A DNA stretch of 64,000 nt from Physcomitrium patens (lineage: Eukaryota > Streptophyta > Bryopsida > Funariales > Funariaceae): contig NC_037256.1 in assembly GCF_000002425.4 (NCBI RefSeq), positions 9,722,291-9,786,290 on the forward strand, given 5' to 3'. Within the stretch, counting starts at the first letter, position 1. Each line of letters starts with the position of its first letter. The notes beneath the pieces were generated by a model. It searched no databases. It was not told the DNA's origin and saw only the letters and a program-made list of their open reading frames with translations. Positions 30,886 to 41,900 of this stretch are shown piece after piece. A program made the position numbers and the translations under genes.

Positions 30886-32808
30886 ATGAAGACCATGAGC
30901 TCCAAGGCTCTAGCGGTGCCCTGCCCGCCTTTGTCCGGTGGGAGGAAGAATTCTGTAACGAGAGGAGAGCGAAGTAGAGGCAGCAGGAACAACTTCGTAT
31001 GCTTCAACGCAATTTCGAATCCTAGTGCCGCGCTTACGCAGACGGAGCATTCAACGTTTCTGACGGAGGTTGCCGCGCTTGAGCCTCCGGCGTCGCTTCA
31101 AGCACTAATGAATGTGCTTCAAGCTAAAGGAGAGCGTGTCGTGTCTCCCTACAATCGAAAAGGGATAATTCCGCTTGCCATTCCGCTCACGGCGACGGAA
31201 GATGGAGACATGACCGCGCTCCTGCGATGGCCTACGCCCGCGAGCGGGATGGACGTGCCGGTGGTGCGTGTGAAGAGCTTCGGGGTTACATTGCTGGCTA
31301 AGAGTCCCGAGGAGTACATTCATAGGGCTTTGGTAGAGGAGGATGTGGCGGGATGCTCGGGTAGAATTTGCGAGAGCGCCGGTGAGGTTGGGAGCTCTTT
31401 GTACCAGCGGGGCAACTTTGAAGCGTCGAAATTGAGCAGCCTTGATGTTTATTTGATGAAGAAAGTAGGGCTCTTCCCGGATGTGTTTGAGCGGCTTGCA
31501 ATGCGGCATGTAGAGAATGGTGATGATATTTCAGCTCTGGTGACGGCGGAGTATTACGCGAGCAAGAAGCATTTTCCAGGCTTCGGTAGGCCGTTTGTCT
31601 TCAATGCCGAGTTGATGCTGAAGGTATGTATCCCCACGCATTGGAGTCTAATTTTCTTTTACCTCTCTTTTTACTTTTTGGAAGATTCTTTCAACAAGTG
31701 AGCAATTGTTTATGCAATTTTCCGAACTAGTATATTAGTGCAGCATCAAGGATATCTGCAGAGCACTGAGAACTAGCTTACAGCTGTTCATCGACGTCCT
31801 CTACTGCTTCACGAAATAGTGAATTTCGGTTGCTACATTTTTGTCGAAGATATACTGCTGAGGTTGTTCAAGTAACTAATCCCCACTCTGCAGCCGGCTA
31901 GTATGTAGATTTGTAACCATCTGGAACAGAGCGTGAAACATTTGAATTATGCTTTCACTTATTACAAATCCGTGGTTAAGAGTTCAATAGTCAACACGGG
32001 GGACGAGCTATCGCTAGAAATCACCTCAAAATGAAGCCCAGAATTCGTGGTGTAGTGTTGACGAATGAATTTGGAAACCAGCCTTCCATCATGCTGCAGA
32101 AAGCTTCCGCATCCTGATTCTATGAATAGCATATACCTCATGTTGTAACACATCTGAGGGCGTGATGTGCACGCGAATCATGGTGAAGATGAACATATTA
32201 TCCTGTCATTAAGGACACGATCCTACGTAATCCTGGTAGGAGTTCGTCAGAATGAATTTGATTAAACCTAGGAAGAGGGCGATTGAATGGTACAACTGGG
32301 CATCAATGGCAGAAATGATTCAATAACAATTTACGATTGTAGGTGGGACGCAAGCTGGAAGCAAAAGATGCTGCGCGATGTGCGCTGCGTTCACCGTGGT
32401 GGACGTTGGGATCCTGGTACGCAGATGTCGCAAACATTGCTGGCTGGGGCGAAGAGCAAATTGAATTCATGCGGGAGAGGTTAACTGAAGAGGGTCGTCG
32501 AGAAGACCTTCTCAAGGGCAAGAGTCTGGAACAAGTCAGTCCACAGTGCCAATTTCAGCCTTTGATTGGGATTTTTGCACAAGTTCTGGTCCTATCATTT
32601 ATTTCTAAGCATTGTAATGCGCCTCTTTTTAGTCTCGATGAAATGACTGGTTTGGTTGTCATTGGTGCAGGTGGCGGTGGACCAGGCAGCTTTCTTGTTA
32701 GACCTTGCTGCAGTTGAGGGCACTTGGGATGCCGTGCGGGAGCAGCTGGCCGACTATTATAAAGAGGGCGGATTTGACGATATTTCTAGATTCATTAGCA
32801 CAGCGTGA
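30886..32808 (+). CDS. Predicted plastid protein of unknown function, 3 exons
   Basis: Exons 30886-31623, 32343-32534 and 32671-32808, all joined in phase 0 at GT-AG sites, give 355 residues. The first 45 residues are rich in Ser, Arg and Gly with almost no acid (KALAVPCPPLSGGRKN, RGERSRGSRNNF), typical of a chloroplast transit peptide. The mature part has PYNRKGIIPLAIPLT, VVRVKSFGVTLLAKSPEEYI, DVYLMKKVGLFPDVFERLAM and EYYASKKHFPGFGRPF. Exons 2 and 3 add DAARCALRSPWWTLGS, RLTEEGRREDLLKG and EQLADYYKEGGFDDISRFI. No membrane helix or known catalytic motif is visible. It reads like a conserved soluble chloroplast protein, but I cannot name it. The exon structure is firm because each junction keeps the frame. 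Confidence 0.85.
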
Positions 32809-33863
32809 AAAAGTTTTAATACAAATTGGTGTGCTGCATTTTGCACATCGTGTAAAATCCATCGTAATTGGCATCAAGATTGAACATCCCTTAAGGTTCA
32901 GCGTCATATCTCAATGTTTTGCACTTTTTTCTTTTATTATTGTTACTCTTATTTTTAAATTTCTTCGTATTTTTACTTAGAATTATGTTCTCTTGCTTTT
33001 TTTGATTCAGATCATTACGCTGCATCCTCCATTGTTGTTTTTACTGGGGACGAATCAGTTGCGATTCATAAGAGCTTGTGAGGTTGTGGAGTGCTGTAGC
33101 CTCTTCTATTACTGTCGTTTCCTGTGTGACTACAATTAGGGTTTAAGTGAGAAAATGCGTACATTTGCAGTGTAGGTGCCTTAGTATTTGCTTCTAACAA
33201 TTGACCATTGGAGCTTCTATCAAAATATAAGTTATTTTTCATAGACCACATCTCACAATTAATTATTCTTTTTTATTGAAAGATTTTTCTTTACAAAGTA
33301 CAAAGAAATGTTGTTCAAATTTAGAAGGTGATATACCAAGGTGAGGTTTGTAAGATACATATGCAAATAATTTTGTAGACAACAAATACCACCAAAGATT
33401 GCACACAAGTCTCCATGCTTTGAGTTGGTTATTCTAACCAAGAACACTAGAATCTACATAATATTTTGACTTTTGAAATGGAAGAATCTTTATTTGAATA
33501 GAAAATTCAATTCTATGCCTACTCTTTGTCTTTAGTCCTAATGAAGAAATGAGAGATTGAACTCTTTGCCTAGACTTGAACCTTGTGGATGACAATTTAG
33601 ATGGATTCACATAAGATAGTTCTACAAAACCTATTATGTACAAATAGATATCTAAAATAGATTGTACCTTGGAGGTGGGAACTAAATTCATATAGATTTA
33701 CTAAAGATTTTGTTCATGCACTTAGGACCAAAGCCCTCTTTAATTAATTATGACTGTATATAAATATATAAATATATATATATATATATAATACATACAT
33801 ACAGTTAAAAGAAATGTTGAATTTAATTGCATTTTTTAAAAAATATTATTTCGAAAATTTTAC

Positions 33864-33894
<31 letters not shown>

Positions 33895-35650
33895 CAAGTA
33901 GTTTTTTTATAAAGATATGACCAGTCTTAGATGTCATTTTGAGATTTTTCTTGCTACTTTGGTTTTAGAGACATTTATTAGAAAACAATGCCCAAAGATT
34001 GGATTTTTATCAAATAAATTCATATACGAAGTTCTGTCCTATAGTTAATTCTTCAAAATTTAAAAACCCCCCAATAATTAGTTCCCCAAAGACTAATAAC
34101 TTTCATTAATTAATCAAGATTTTAAAGACTAACTCCATTCTTTTGTGCAGAATGAATAACCTTTGATTTCTAATAATTAATTGATTTTGATTGATTCTTA
34201 CCAATTAACAAAGGTAATTAACAGAGGCCACATGGACAGCAGAGCTTTGTGTACCCACAGCTTTTCTACAAATATCTTGAAAATGATATTTGCGTTTTTT
34301 CTCAATTAACCCATAAATGCTTATAAATAATGTGTTTTTTCATATTTGACATTAAAAATACTCAATTACTGGTTGTGGATTGGTCAATTTAAGAATGCAA
34401 TGCTGCAATGCTGCAAAAAGTCAACTAGATAGAAGAATGAACAATACTTCGAACTATGATAGGTGCAATTTTGCCAGTTCTAGAAGGATTTTGTTAGTAT
34501 TGAAAATAGATAATCGTAGTTTACGAACATAGGTGTGTCTACACACAGATAATAGATAAGGAATGTAGGGGTTGTCTCCTAAAACTATTAACAGCCGATC
34601 CTTTCAACAATATCCTAAGTCTAAATACTAGATGTCTAGCATACTCGTAACAGAATAAGAATCGGCCAAGGTGGCAACCTTCCATACCTCAAACACCGCA
34701 GGTCCTGTAGTTGCTAGAACTCAAAGCTATTGAAAGTATGAAAACAAAAACAATCATATAATTACGATTGCAGGTGAAATCTATTACCAATTCATAAGTT
34801 GTCATCTAGTGGCCAGTTCGATCCACAGCCAGGTGTTCCTGTCAACGCCCCAAACTGATTTTACAATAGAGCACCCAAGTTCCGCAACACGGAATTGGTA
34901 AACTAATATTGAATTGGTGAACTGTCCACATATCTTGATTCTTGGCCGCATATCCATAGGGTCCTGCACTGACCAGGTCGCGGAAGTTCAGTATATGAAC
35001 GGAAGTTTTTCAAAAACATACACGTCTTGGAGAAAGGTAATCATTTTTCTGACAAAAATTAACATACCTTTCAAATCAAAGCACAAGTGACGAGATATAA
35101 ACAAGCGTTGCTGCAATGATATACATGAACATAAGGATACGTCTGCACAAGATGGTTCAAAGGCTGACCATGGAGGATATTGCGAGATCTAGGAGCTGAT
35201 AGCTCGTCCAGAGAGTAAATATCCTAGAATGCAGCCTCACGTCGTTCCATACCTTAAATGTTTACACCTCCACCTGAAGTAACATGCGAGGACGTCCACA
35301 GCGTTCGTTGTAAACATTCTTAGTGAGTTAAGAATACAGTTGCACAACACAGCAATTTAAGCTAACAGGATTCCATCTCGAAGGAGAAAACAAACTGAAA
35401 GGGGTCGAAATAGGAGAATGCTCTAAATCGATAAATGACTCATGATAACATGCAGCAATGAACAGCTTCAATGTGTACAGACACGTAGGTTAATTTCAAG
35501 AAAAGAAGAACAAAGTTAGGGATTAGGCTTGGATTACAACTGCAAATCGAGAAGCAGAGGTCATACGTGTGAAATTAATCACAAGTGTAGGGTAACTTAC
35601 TTTCACAGACTCATGCTGTTTTGGGCATATCCCGAACAAATGGATGTTGC
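32809..35650. other. Intergenic region between convergent genes
   Basis: The two neighbours converge here. It should hold the 3' untranslated regions of both. TA microsatellites lie near 33758-33791 and 33867-33893. A donor-like GAAA|GTAAGT on the minus strand at about 35600, roughly 50 nt after the mTERF stop, may begin a 3'-UTR intron. No coding sequence is convincing. Confidence 0.5.
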
Positions 35651-37759
35651 TCAAAGTGTTGGCAGGGACCAGGTTCCACTATATTGTGCAACCATTTGTG
35701 GGTAAGGTTCGACGAACTTCTTTAGGAATGATTTCTCACAAATACTCATAACAGTTGATATGGGAATCTTTCTGGACAGCAATCCACTGGACTGCAGCAA
35801 TGTCATCCACTTGTATCGAGGTTTGATTCGATTCTCCAAACTATAGCTCAAAAGAGAGGGAGGCAATTCTTCAACAGCGAGCCCGACTTCCTCTGTGTAA
35901 AATTTAACCTTGCATTTCAAATGTGCCTCGCAGAGATGCAATAGGGTCGGTTGCTGTATGACGATATTAAGAAGAGCTTTCTGTGGGAAACCAATCTCTA
36001 ATAAATTGTTGCATTTCATCTCAAGTGATGTGACACTTTGAGCTGCACATGCCACGAGAGCTTTAGCCATTGCATCAGATTTTGGTTCCAGACCCAGAGA
36101 TGCCAGAAACGTCAGTTTGCTTGCAAGGCTACCGTCTATAGCTCGTCCAACAACAGATGGATGTGACGTAAATAATCTTGCGATGTCTTTTTCCTTCACA
36201 CCATTCGCTTCAAAAAAAGCAACCTTGGGCTTGAGGTTTTGCTCCACACTCAAACCAAGTATCGACGGGGAACGAGTGACAACACGACCAAAGCTTGCCC
36301 TCTCCATTCCGATGCTCTCGAAGTACTTCATTTTAGGGATGAGATTATCCTCAATGCTATAGCCTATAATCGCTGGAAAGAGGGTTATGATCTTTCCTAC
36401 GTTTTTCCGTTCCACACCAAGACTCTCGAGAAACTTCACCTTCGGTGTCATGCTTTCCTCAATGCTGTGGCCGAAAATTCCTGGAAACTTAACTAAGATG
36501 GGTGCAACGTTACCTCGTTCCACACCCAAGCTTTCTAAATAAGCTATCTTGGGAAGAAGATTTTTCTTAACGCTGTAACTCAGTAATTGAGGTGATCTAA
36601 CGATAATATTTCCTACCTGCTCTTTCCTAAGCCCCAAGGAACATAGAAACTCAATGTTGGGCTTCACATTCACCTCTAAGCTCAATATTAACAGCTGAGG
36701 GAAGTCTCGGAGCATCCTGATAACGCGATCTTTAGAAAGACCACAATCAAGAAGATACTGCATCTTCTCTCCAAAATGAGTGTGCCTTGCTCCTAAAACT
36801 TCTTGAGGATTGTACTGCAGTAGCCTACCTACAAAGTTCTTCTCAATCCCTAAATCTTCCATATACCTAAGAACATCCTTCATGGTTTCCTCAACATCGA
36901 TGCGTAAAACAGAGGGGCATGCTTGTACTAATGTAGGCAATGCCTTTCTCTGCACACCAAGGTTGTCCAAAACTCGAATACTCGCACAGAAGTCCGTGTG
37001 TGTGCATTTCAAGAGTTTCCTGTCCCGATCGTAAAGCCTCCATAGGCGTTTCCTTGGAATTCCTAACCCCTGGAGAAGCTTCGTATTCACCAGAAGACCC
37101 TCTTCACCAACAAGCTTTGGATTTTCTGAAGCTACAATATATTCAAGCACAGATTTGTCACCTAATCCGAGTGTTTCAAAAAATACTTCAATCTCATCGA
37201 CATTTTGTTTCGCCACCCACGCATCAACCCGGGCTTGGAAATTCAAGGCGCCGTCATGATCAGGATCCACCGCTTGAGACTTGAGGATCAAAGACTTCTC
37301 CTCCTTTGCACGGACTAAGAGCTTCTTCATAAACTTCGGGGCATTTTTCACCATTAGTGCTGCTTCTGATGCAGGTACATACTTGCTGGTGATGAAATAA
37401 TTTTGTAATGCAGTAGACAGAGCACTTTTCAAGCTCGTTCTTTCCACCAATGGCTTCTCACAAAATTTGACTTTAGGTTCAGCTACATCACTAACAGCAC
37501 AAAGTGATCTCCAAGAATACTTAAACCTCCAGTTTTCCAATTGTCCAAGGCCTGAAGGTTGAAATTGGCATCGGCTAACTACTTTATCAAATATTACGAA
37601 AGACCAAGATGTTCGTGATGAATCTGACGCCAACGACCTACTAAACGCCTGAAAAGGCATCACTAGATTATGATTAAGGCTTTGCTGTGAGTCTACCAGA
37701 TTTCTCTCAACGCAACAAAACAAACTACTTCCACGGAAATAAAACCTGCGACCCCTCAT
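35651..37759 (-). CDS. mTERF-family organellar protein
   Basis: A single uninterrupted frame of 702 residues from ATG 37759. The N-terminus (MRGRRFYFRGSSLFCC) is basic and lacks acids, fitting a mitochondrial or plastid targeting peptide. From about residue 265 to 660 there are some ten or eleven mTERF repeats of 30-36 residues, each with a Pro-x-(L/I) turn and a following helix. Examples are FPQLLILSLEVNVKPNIEFL, SPQLLSYSVKKNLLPKIAYL, FPGIFGHSIEESMTPKVKFL, FPAIIGYSIEDNLIPKMKYF and SPSILGLSVEQNLKPKVAFF. The middle repeats are very alike (LESLGVER before or after each), suggesting recent internal repeat expansion. mTERF proteins bind organellar DNA or RNA and act in transcription, splicing or ribosome assembly. 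The lack of introns in the coding part and the length are within the plant family range. Which subfamily it belongs to I cannot tell. Confidence 0.95.
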   Translation of the reverse strand: MRGRRFYFRGSSLFCCVERNLVDSQQSLNHNLVMPFQAFSRSLASDSSRTSWSFVIFDKVVSRCQFQPSGLGQLENWRFKYSWRSLCAVSDVAEPKVKFCEKPLVERTSLKSALSTALQNYFITSKYVPASEAALMVKNAPKFMKKLLVRAKEEKSLILKSQAVDPDHDGALNFQARVDAWVAKQNVDEIEVFFETLGLGDKSVLEYIVASENPKLVGEEGLLVNTKLLQGLGIPRKRLWRLYDRDRKLLKCTHTDFCASIRVLDNLGVQRKALPTLVQACPSVLRIDVEETMKDVLRYMEDLGIEKNFVGRLLQYNPQEVLGARHTHFGEKMQYLLDCGLSKDRVIRMLRDFPQLLILSLEVNVKPNIEFLCSLGLRKEQVGNIIVRSPQLLSYSVKKNLLPKIAYLESLGVERGNVAPILVKFPGIFGHSIEESMTPKVKFLESLGVERKNVGKIITLFPAIIGYSIEDNLIPKMKYFESIGMERASFGRVVTRSPSILGLSVEQNLKPKVAFFEANGVKEKDIARLFTSHPSVVGRAIDGSLASKLTFLASLGLEPKSDAMAKALVACAAQSVTSLEMKCNNLLEIGFPQKALLNIVIQQPTLLHLCEAHLKCKVKFYTEEVGLAVEELPPSLLSYSLENRIKPRYKWMTLLQSSGLLSRKIPISTVMSICEKSFLKKFVEPYPQMVAQYSGTWSLPTL

Positions 37760-38054
37760 TTTCCCAGAAGCTTAGCAGAATGCCTCAAGAACAATTACGC
37801 TTCCTTGAGAGAACTCACACTATCCAAAGAGAAAGAATGCAGTAAGAATCATTTCATAATCTCCTGTTTCCAAGCACTAAACCCTCCAGGACCAATGCCG
37901 CATCACGCAAAACCGATTCGATAAGCAATGTCCTCTTGGTAAGATTCTAACGCCAGCTTCCAACATCAAAGACTCCCCAATTCCCTGATCAAGAAACGAA
38001 CCCTGCACCATGAACACAAGTGTCGAAAACAGTCAAATGTGTGCACCTATGAGC

Positions 38055-38078
38055 CTAAAACCCTAAACCCTAAACCCC
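38055..38078 (-). promoter_or_regulatory. Telo-box repeats upstream of the mTERF gene
   Basis: Three consecutive AAACCCT-type units (AAAACCCTAAACCCTAAACC on the plus strand) about 300 bp before the mTERF ATG. Telo boxes of plant promoters are common in genes for ribosomal and other translation or organelle-biogenesis proteins and are bound by TRB/Pur-alpha-type factors. The location suits the gene; the effect is inferred. Confidence 0.6.
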
Positions 38079-38234
38079 GAATCGCGACCTTCAGTGTCCC
38101 ACCCAAAAACTCTCCGGCGCTGGAAATCGAGGTCTGAGGAAGAGGCAGACTCAGAAAAATCTCAGCTCCAAAAATTGCGACCAAAGCCTCTGATCATTTC
38201 GACCACTCTCAGAAACACCCACCACTCGTGTACA

Positions 38235-38311
38235 TCAATCCAAACTCTACATTGTCTCGCGAAGACCACAAAGCTTCAATCCAAACTCTACATTGTCTCG
38301 CGAAGACCACA
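38235..38311. repeat. 36-bp direct repeat, period 41 bp
   Basis: Copies at 38235-38270 and 38276-38311 are identical (each contains AACTCTACATTGTCTCGCGA). It lies about 500 bp upstream of the mTERF ATG, in its probable promoter. Confidence 0.85.
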
Positions 38312-38949
38312 GTCGAATGAAATTGCTCCGCAACAGACACACACACACACAAACATACTAACCCAACTCAAATTTGCAGCAAATTCTGCCTTAGCGACTT
38401 CGAAATGCAAAGGCAGAGTGTAAACCAGCGTGCACCCAACACCGCATTTGCCCCACTTTCGCCATCCAACGATGACGGCATCGCAGCAACAAAATTCTAA
38501 ACGCCGCAGTTTGATGAATTCATAACAGGTGACCGAAAACCCCCGTTCACACTGCATGCTCGACGTATCGTTTTTATCGTTGATGACCGGACCGGTGGTT
38601 GAAGTTCCCGGGCGACCTTCTATGAGAGCGGCTTGCCCTGGCCCAGCCCGGCCCGTAGTAACCCCACACCCCGCCCCCCCCCATTGGCTCAATTTCGGAC
38701 GAGGTGTTGCAAAGAACGCAATTTTGATTAATTTTGCTAATTTACCAAAAGGTGACTTGATATAGAATGAATTGATGTTTAATTTTGAACTGGATTTCAT
38801 GTCTAGGAGGTTTAAACTTCCTGTGAGATATTATTGTGAGGATTTTTACTTTTAGTGTAAGATGGCCACATGATGCTATATGTGTCCCTCTTGTATGCAT
38901 GTGTTGTAAAAGAAAACTAGCAATTTTTTTATGATTCCTCTAATAATTT

Positions 38950-38983
<34 letters not shown>

Positions 38984-41900
38984 CTAAAAATTAAATGATA
39001 AATCATATTTAATCATTTTTTTGTTAATTTAAATATAAAAATAAATAATTACCTAGTATTTTCTAGAAATAACTAAAGAATTTAAATATATATGTATACA
39101 TATATTTATTGAAAAAATTAATTTTTAAAACCTTAAATTAAGATTCTATCTAAAAGTTTGATTTGAATATAAATTTTACAAAATGAAAAACTTTTGTGAA
39201 AAAAAAGGAAAATGTCACAATTTTTTTTTTTAGAATAATAGAAATAAAAATAATTGATAAAACTAATTTTATATGAACACAATAGAAATTTTTTTAAAAA
39301 AAAATATGCTGATTTCATTTTCAAATCTAAAAAAAAGATAAAAAAAATAGAAAAGATATGATTTAAAACCAAAAAAATTGAATATTATTTAGCAATTTTA
39401 AGTAAATTTTTAATATTACAATGTTGTTCTTTAAAAATATTTTTAAACAATGGAATAAAAACAATGAGATGAATTGAATTCGGTTATGAATTCGGTAATC
39501 TTAACTATTAATTAATTATAAAGCCATAATTTGCTTATGAGTTAACTTAGCTTGTATTTATTTTTTAAGTATACTATTTTATTTTGATAAAAACATTGTT
39601 AAAAAAAACCATCTTATATTTGATTCTTGTCGTCCAACATGTTGCTTCATAATTTCCAAATTTGCAATGGAGTTGTAGTACTCTACATAAAAGTCAATAA
39701 AGTTTATTGATACTAATTTCATTAATCCAAATAAGATCAAAGACATCAAAATATCAATTTGAATAAAATTGCAGATGTTTTATGTCTAAAGAACCCTTCA
39801 TCTTGTAAAATAAAGACAAGAATTGAGAAAATAAATTTAATTATCTATAGTTTATTAGAAAAAAATGATTCTTGTCTAGATCATATTAAAATTATAGTAC
39901 GAAAAATAATAAATATGAATATGTTATAATTTATTCAATAAAATTCAGTAGATTTCAAAATGTCTACCACGAAAATTGTGTAAATTATTTTTTCTAATAT
40001 CTTTTGTCATGTGCAATTGTACAATTTAAGATTGAAAGGACGTTAAAATACCATGTTAAGTAAATAAAAATTATTTTCAAAATCGAACTATCATCTATAG
40101 CAATTAAACAATAAATGACACATAAGACCAAGAAATTTACCTTTTAAAGATTAAAAAGTTATTTCTTTTAATCAAAATCACAGCCAATTTTTTACACGCA
40201 TTTAATGTTAATCTTTGAATGGCAATTTATATTAAAATTTATATTGGCTTCAATTAATAATATTTTTCAATATATTAGAAATATTTTTTCATAAATTATT
40301 ATTAATTTTTTTGTAATGGATAAATTATAATGTATTTAAAAATATAGAAAAAAATATAAATAAAATAAATACTGTGACTAAAGTTTAAAGATTTAACAAT
40401 TTTGACTTAACAAAAGATAAAGTAAATTCAGAAAGATAAAATATCAAGCCTTTAGGACATATGCTAATAATCATTGGGATTTACTTTGGTGCTTAGAAAG
40501 ATATAAAATTTTAAAAATGGAGTAAATATATAAAAATATAGATATCATTAACATTCAAAATTTAAAATTTAATATATTTTCCTTAAATTCCAATAATTAT
40601 ATATATTTGTAAATGTGTATCTATTAATTATTGAATACATTGGCATTTTTTATGTTTTTATTTCTATCAACAATCAATAGATACACTTTTATATTTTATA
40701 TCCAATTATTGCATTGCATGGACAGATTGTTTCAAAAACCATACACAAAACTCCAGCATTTTCTAAAATTTTGTTTAACAAGCAGTTTTTTTTCTTTTCT
40801 ATTATTGTTTTTTCTTTTTTTCTTTTTTTCTTTATTTCTTTATTCAATAATGTGTTAAACTGATCGACCACAGTTAAATAGCATGAGAAACGAAACGTGA
40901 CTTTCCTTTCCAACAAACACGATCTCATTATATATGAATTCATATATCTACTACTACTACTACTACTAGTAGTCTTACTGCGAAGGTCAGTTTATTACTA
41001 GTTGTTAATGGAGAAGCAATATGTTGCAGTGATTCTGGCAAACTGGTGAGAGAATATGTGGCTGTTTGAAACAAACTGTGTTGCACAGACTTGTAAATCA
41101 TGTAGGTTAGAATAACCCCATACCATCAGAGCTTTTAAAAGCAGACTATTCTGGTGATAAAATAATAGGAAAGATCAGATAAATGGTGAAATTTTGCTTC
41201 GGGGAGTGGAAACGATTGTTTATTGTTTTCAGCACCAACCATGTGCATTTTTTTGCCTTCATTTTTTATTTTTAACGATTGGCAACAGAGGGCATTTGCA
41301 TTGTTGTTAACCAGTTTGTATAATCCTGAATCGACTGTCAGCTCTGTGAAGAGTTCGTAACGTCACAAGTGGACAAAACATGCTCATGGGAACTGTTTGT
41401 TGTTGGGTGAAGATTGAGTGGGTGGGTTTCAAAAATCACAGATGGAGAATACAAACTCGTTCCATGAACGGTTGATAAGCACGCAAGCATTCTGATGAGG
41501 CTGTGAAAGGGGAGAGCTTGATGAGACAGAAGTTGATAAGAGTAGTTGCAGAATTTGTGTTCGACACAGAATCTGTGTTTGCCACTACATTCGACCAAGT
41601 TCATATGTAGTCCAGATCAATTTTTTTGTTGCCAGTGTGAAAAGTCACACAGATAGATCTGAGAATGCCGTGCAATGTTATTTCAGCAGCGGAGAAGTCT
41701 TCACTTGTAGATGCGTGACGAGAACATTTTATTTGTGGATTCGGTAGGTTTAACATGTTGACAATGGCGATTGGAGCTGAGTCTCGTCGAATTTACCAGC
41801 TCTAGAATAATGCCCCAGAGCAAGACTTCTAGACTTTGGTTTTAACTCCGATAGTTTAGTAACCGAGGGAGCTAGACTACACAATAAACGCAGTTTGTAA

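Noticed and set aside
38288-38800. 170-codon minus-strand frame upstream of mTERF
   Set aside because: It crosses simple CA and C-rich repeats, uses a poor start and resembles nothing; probably promoter DNA.
40631-40943. Overlapping frames rich in Phe or Lys
   Set aside because: Caused by poly-T/poly-A tracts in AT-rich spacer.
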